A stretch of DNA of 7,255 bases from Hyphomicrobium_A sp943371625 (lineage in GTDB: Bacteria; Pseudomonadota; Alphaproteobacteria; Rhizobiales; Hyphomicrobiaceae). This document shows positions 5,748 through 7,255 of this stretch, piece after piece (the first letter of the stretch is position 1; every line of letters starts with the position of its first letter). Under the pieces are notes generated by a model that was not told where the DNA came from, did no database searches, and saw only the letters and a list, made by a program, of their open reading frames with translations. Where the stretch lies: the NCBI GenBank assembly GCA_943371625.1, contig CALRVN010000206.1, forward strand, positions 1-7,255, given 5' to 3'. Position numbers and translations under genes: made by a program.

Positions 5748-7255
5748 ATGAACCTCAGAAACGTCGCCATTATCGCCCACGTCGATCACGGCAAGACCAC
5801 GCTCGTCGACGAATTGCTCAAGCAGTCCGGCTCCTTCCGCGAGAACCAGAAGGTCGCGGAACGCGCCATGGATTCGAACGACTTGGAGCGTGAGCGCGGC
5901 ATCACCATTCTCGCCAAGTGCACGTCCGTCGTCTGGAAGGACACGCGTATCAACATCGTAGATACGCCTGGCCACGCCGACTTCGGCGGCGAGGTCGAGC
6001 GCATCCTGAACATGGTCGACGGTGTCGTCGTGCTGGTCGACGCCTCTGAAGGTCCGCTGCCGCAGACGAAGTTCGTCGTCTCCAAGGCTCTCAAGCGCGG
6101 CATGCGCCCGATCGTCGTGATCAACAAGATCGATCGCCCCGACGAGCGCCATCAGGACGTCCTGAACGAGATTTTCGATCTCTTCGCCAACCTCGACGCC
6201 ACCGACGAGCAGCTCGACTTCCCGGTGCTTTACGGTTCGGGCCGCAACGGCTGGATGGCGCTCGACCCCGCCGGGCCGCAAGAGAGCCTGGCGCCGATGT
6301 TCGATTTGATCGTCAGCCACGTGCCGCCCCCGACTGTAGAGCCGGGTCCGCTGCGCATTCTGGCGACGACGCTGGAGGCCGACAGCTTCCTAGGCCGCAT
6401 CCTCACCGGCCGCATTTCGTCCGGCACTGTGAAGCCCAATCAGCAGCTCAAGGCACTGAACCGCGACGGTGAAACCGTCGAGAGCTTCCGCGTGTCCAAG
6501 GTTCTCGCCTTCCGCGGCCTCGAGCGCGTGCCCGTCGAAGAGGCGGGCGCCGGTGAGATCGTCGCGCTGGCCGGGATGAGCGAGGCCACGGTTTCCGACA
6601 CGCTTTGCGATCCTTCCGTCGAGACGCCTATCGCGGCGCCGCCGGTAGATCCGCCGACGCTGTCGATGACCTTCCGCATTAACGACGGCCCCTTCGCCGG
6701 CCAAGAAGGCGACAAGGTTCAGAGCCGCGTCATCCGCGACCGCCTGATGAAGGAAGCCGAGCGCAACATCGCTATCAAGGTCACGGACTCCAAGGAAAGC
6801 GGCGAATCGTTCGACGTTGCCGGGCGGGGTGAGTTGCAGCTCGCAATCCTGCTTGAGAACATGCGGCGCGAAGGCTTCGAGGTCACGGTTTCGCGTCCCA
6901 AGGTGGTGTTCGAGACCGGCGCAGACGGCCAGCGGCTAGAACCGATTGAGGAAGTCATCATCGACGTCGACGATGGCCACACCGGTATCGTCGTGCAGAA
7001 ACTATCGGCGCGCAAAGGTGCGCTTCTCGAGATGCGCCCGTCGGGCGGTGGACGCACCCGGCTCGTGTTTCACGTGCCGACGCGGTCGCTCCTCGGCTAT
7101 CAGTCGGAACTCCTTTCCGATACACGCGGCACGGCCGTCATGAACAAACTGTTCCACGCTTATGAGCCCTTCAAGGGCGAGATCGCCGGCCGCCATACGG
7201 GCGTGCTGGTCTCGAATTCGGATGGAGAAGCGGCAGCTTACGCCATCTTCAACCT
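5748..7255 (+). CDS. typA: Ribosome-associated translational GTPase TypA/BipA, 3'-truncated by the window
   Basis: TypA (BipA) is an EF-G-like GTPase that binds the 70S ribosome and supports 50S assembly, growth at low temperature and stress adaptation. 502 complete codons are visible and the frame runs off the right edge, so roughly 100 of the usual 600 or so residues are missing. The GTPase domain shows G1 AHVDHGKT (10-17), G2 RGIT (50-53), G3 DTPGH (72-76) and G4 NKID (126-129), with YGSGRNGW (162-169) at the G5 position. The segment 202-300 fits the beta-barrel domain II, followed by EF-G-like domains III and V, including GRGELQLAILLENMRREGFE and the later stretch PTRSLLGYQSELL. The ATG at 5748 is chosen because M-N-L-R-N-V-A-I-I-A-H is the family's normal N-terminus; there is no good Shine-Dalgarno sequence before it. 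The upstream 110 bp has only weak promoter-like sequence. The frame was followed codon by codon without a frameshift. Confidence 0.97.
   Translation, partial: MNLRNVAIIAHVDHGKTTLVDELLKQSGSFRENQKVAERAMDSNDLERERGITILAKCTSVVWKDTRINIVDTPGHADFGGEVERILNMVDGVVVLVDASEGPLPQTKFVVSKALKRGMRPIVVINKIDRPDERHQDVLNEIFDLFANLDATDEQLDFPVLYGSGRNGWMALDPAGPQESLAPMFDLIVSHVPPPTVEPGPLRILATTLEADSFLGRILTGRISSGTVKPNQQLKALNRDGETVESFRVSKVLAFRGLERVPVEEAGAGEIVALAGMSEATVSDTLCDPSVETPIAAPPVDPPTLSMTFRINDGPFAGQEGDKVQSRVIRDRLMKEAERNIAIKVTDSKESGESFDVAGRGELQLAILLENMRREGFEVTVSRPKVVFETGADGQRLEPIEEVIIDVDDGHTGIVVQKLSARKGALLEMRPSGGGRTRLVFHVPTRSLLGYQSELLSDTRGTAVMNKLFHAYEPFKGEIAGRHTGVLVSNSDGEAAAYAIFN

Noticed and set aside
5685..6320. 211-codon open frame on the minus strand opposite typA
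   Set aside because: It is antisense to the conserved GTPase domain of typA and has no ribosome-binding site or recognisable product.
1..7255. Search for a defence, mobile or CRISPR-type system
   Set aside because: No spaced repeats, transposase, integrase, toxin-antitoxin or nuclease motifs were seen; the recognised genes are housekeeping, transport or unassigned membrane proteins.

Overview
The window reads as chromosomal DNA of a GC-rich alphaproteobacterium, most likely in Hyphomicrobiales (a Hyphomicrobium- or Rhizobiales-like genome). The basis is the GC-rich third codon positions and the character of the TypA, thioredoxin reductase and KgtP-like proteins. The genus is an inference from recalled protein similarity, not from a search. 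No rRNA, tRNA, CRISPR array, insertion sequence or phage gene is visible.

Layout, left to right. Positions 1-752 (+) hold the 3' part of an SMP-30/gluconolactonase-type beta-propeller gene whose start lies outside the window. It converges on a minus-strand pair: trxB (2133-1162) followed by a small secreted two-cysteine protein (1056-814). A GC-rich hairpin at 758-787 lies between the converging genes and could end transcription from both sides. A second long inverted repeat (1106-1155) lies between trxB and the small gene. A 226-bp divergent intergenic region (2134-2359) separates trxB from four plus-strand genes: an unrecognised polytopic membrane protein (2360-3457), a KgtP-like dicarboxylate/proton symporter (3480-4811), a second unrecognised membrane-anchored protein (4882-5637), and the ribosome-associated GTPase typA/bipA (5748 to the right edge, incomplete).

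How they may work together. The 22-bp gap between the membrane protein and the symporter suggests a shared transcript. The 70-bp gap after the symporter contains a nested inverted repeat that pairs the symporter's stop-codon region with the likely ribosome-binding site of the next gene. TrxB and TypA are housekeeping functions (thiol redox balance; ribosome assembly and stress adaptation). I see no clear new system such as a defence or mobile cassette. The most worthwhile leads are the two uncharacterised membrane proteins flanking kgtP, the nested repeat at 4809-4877, and the base-composition shift inside the second membrane protein.
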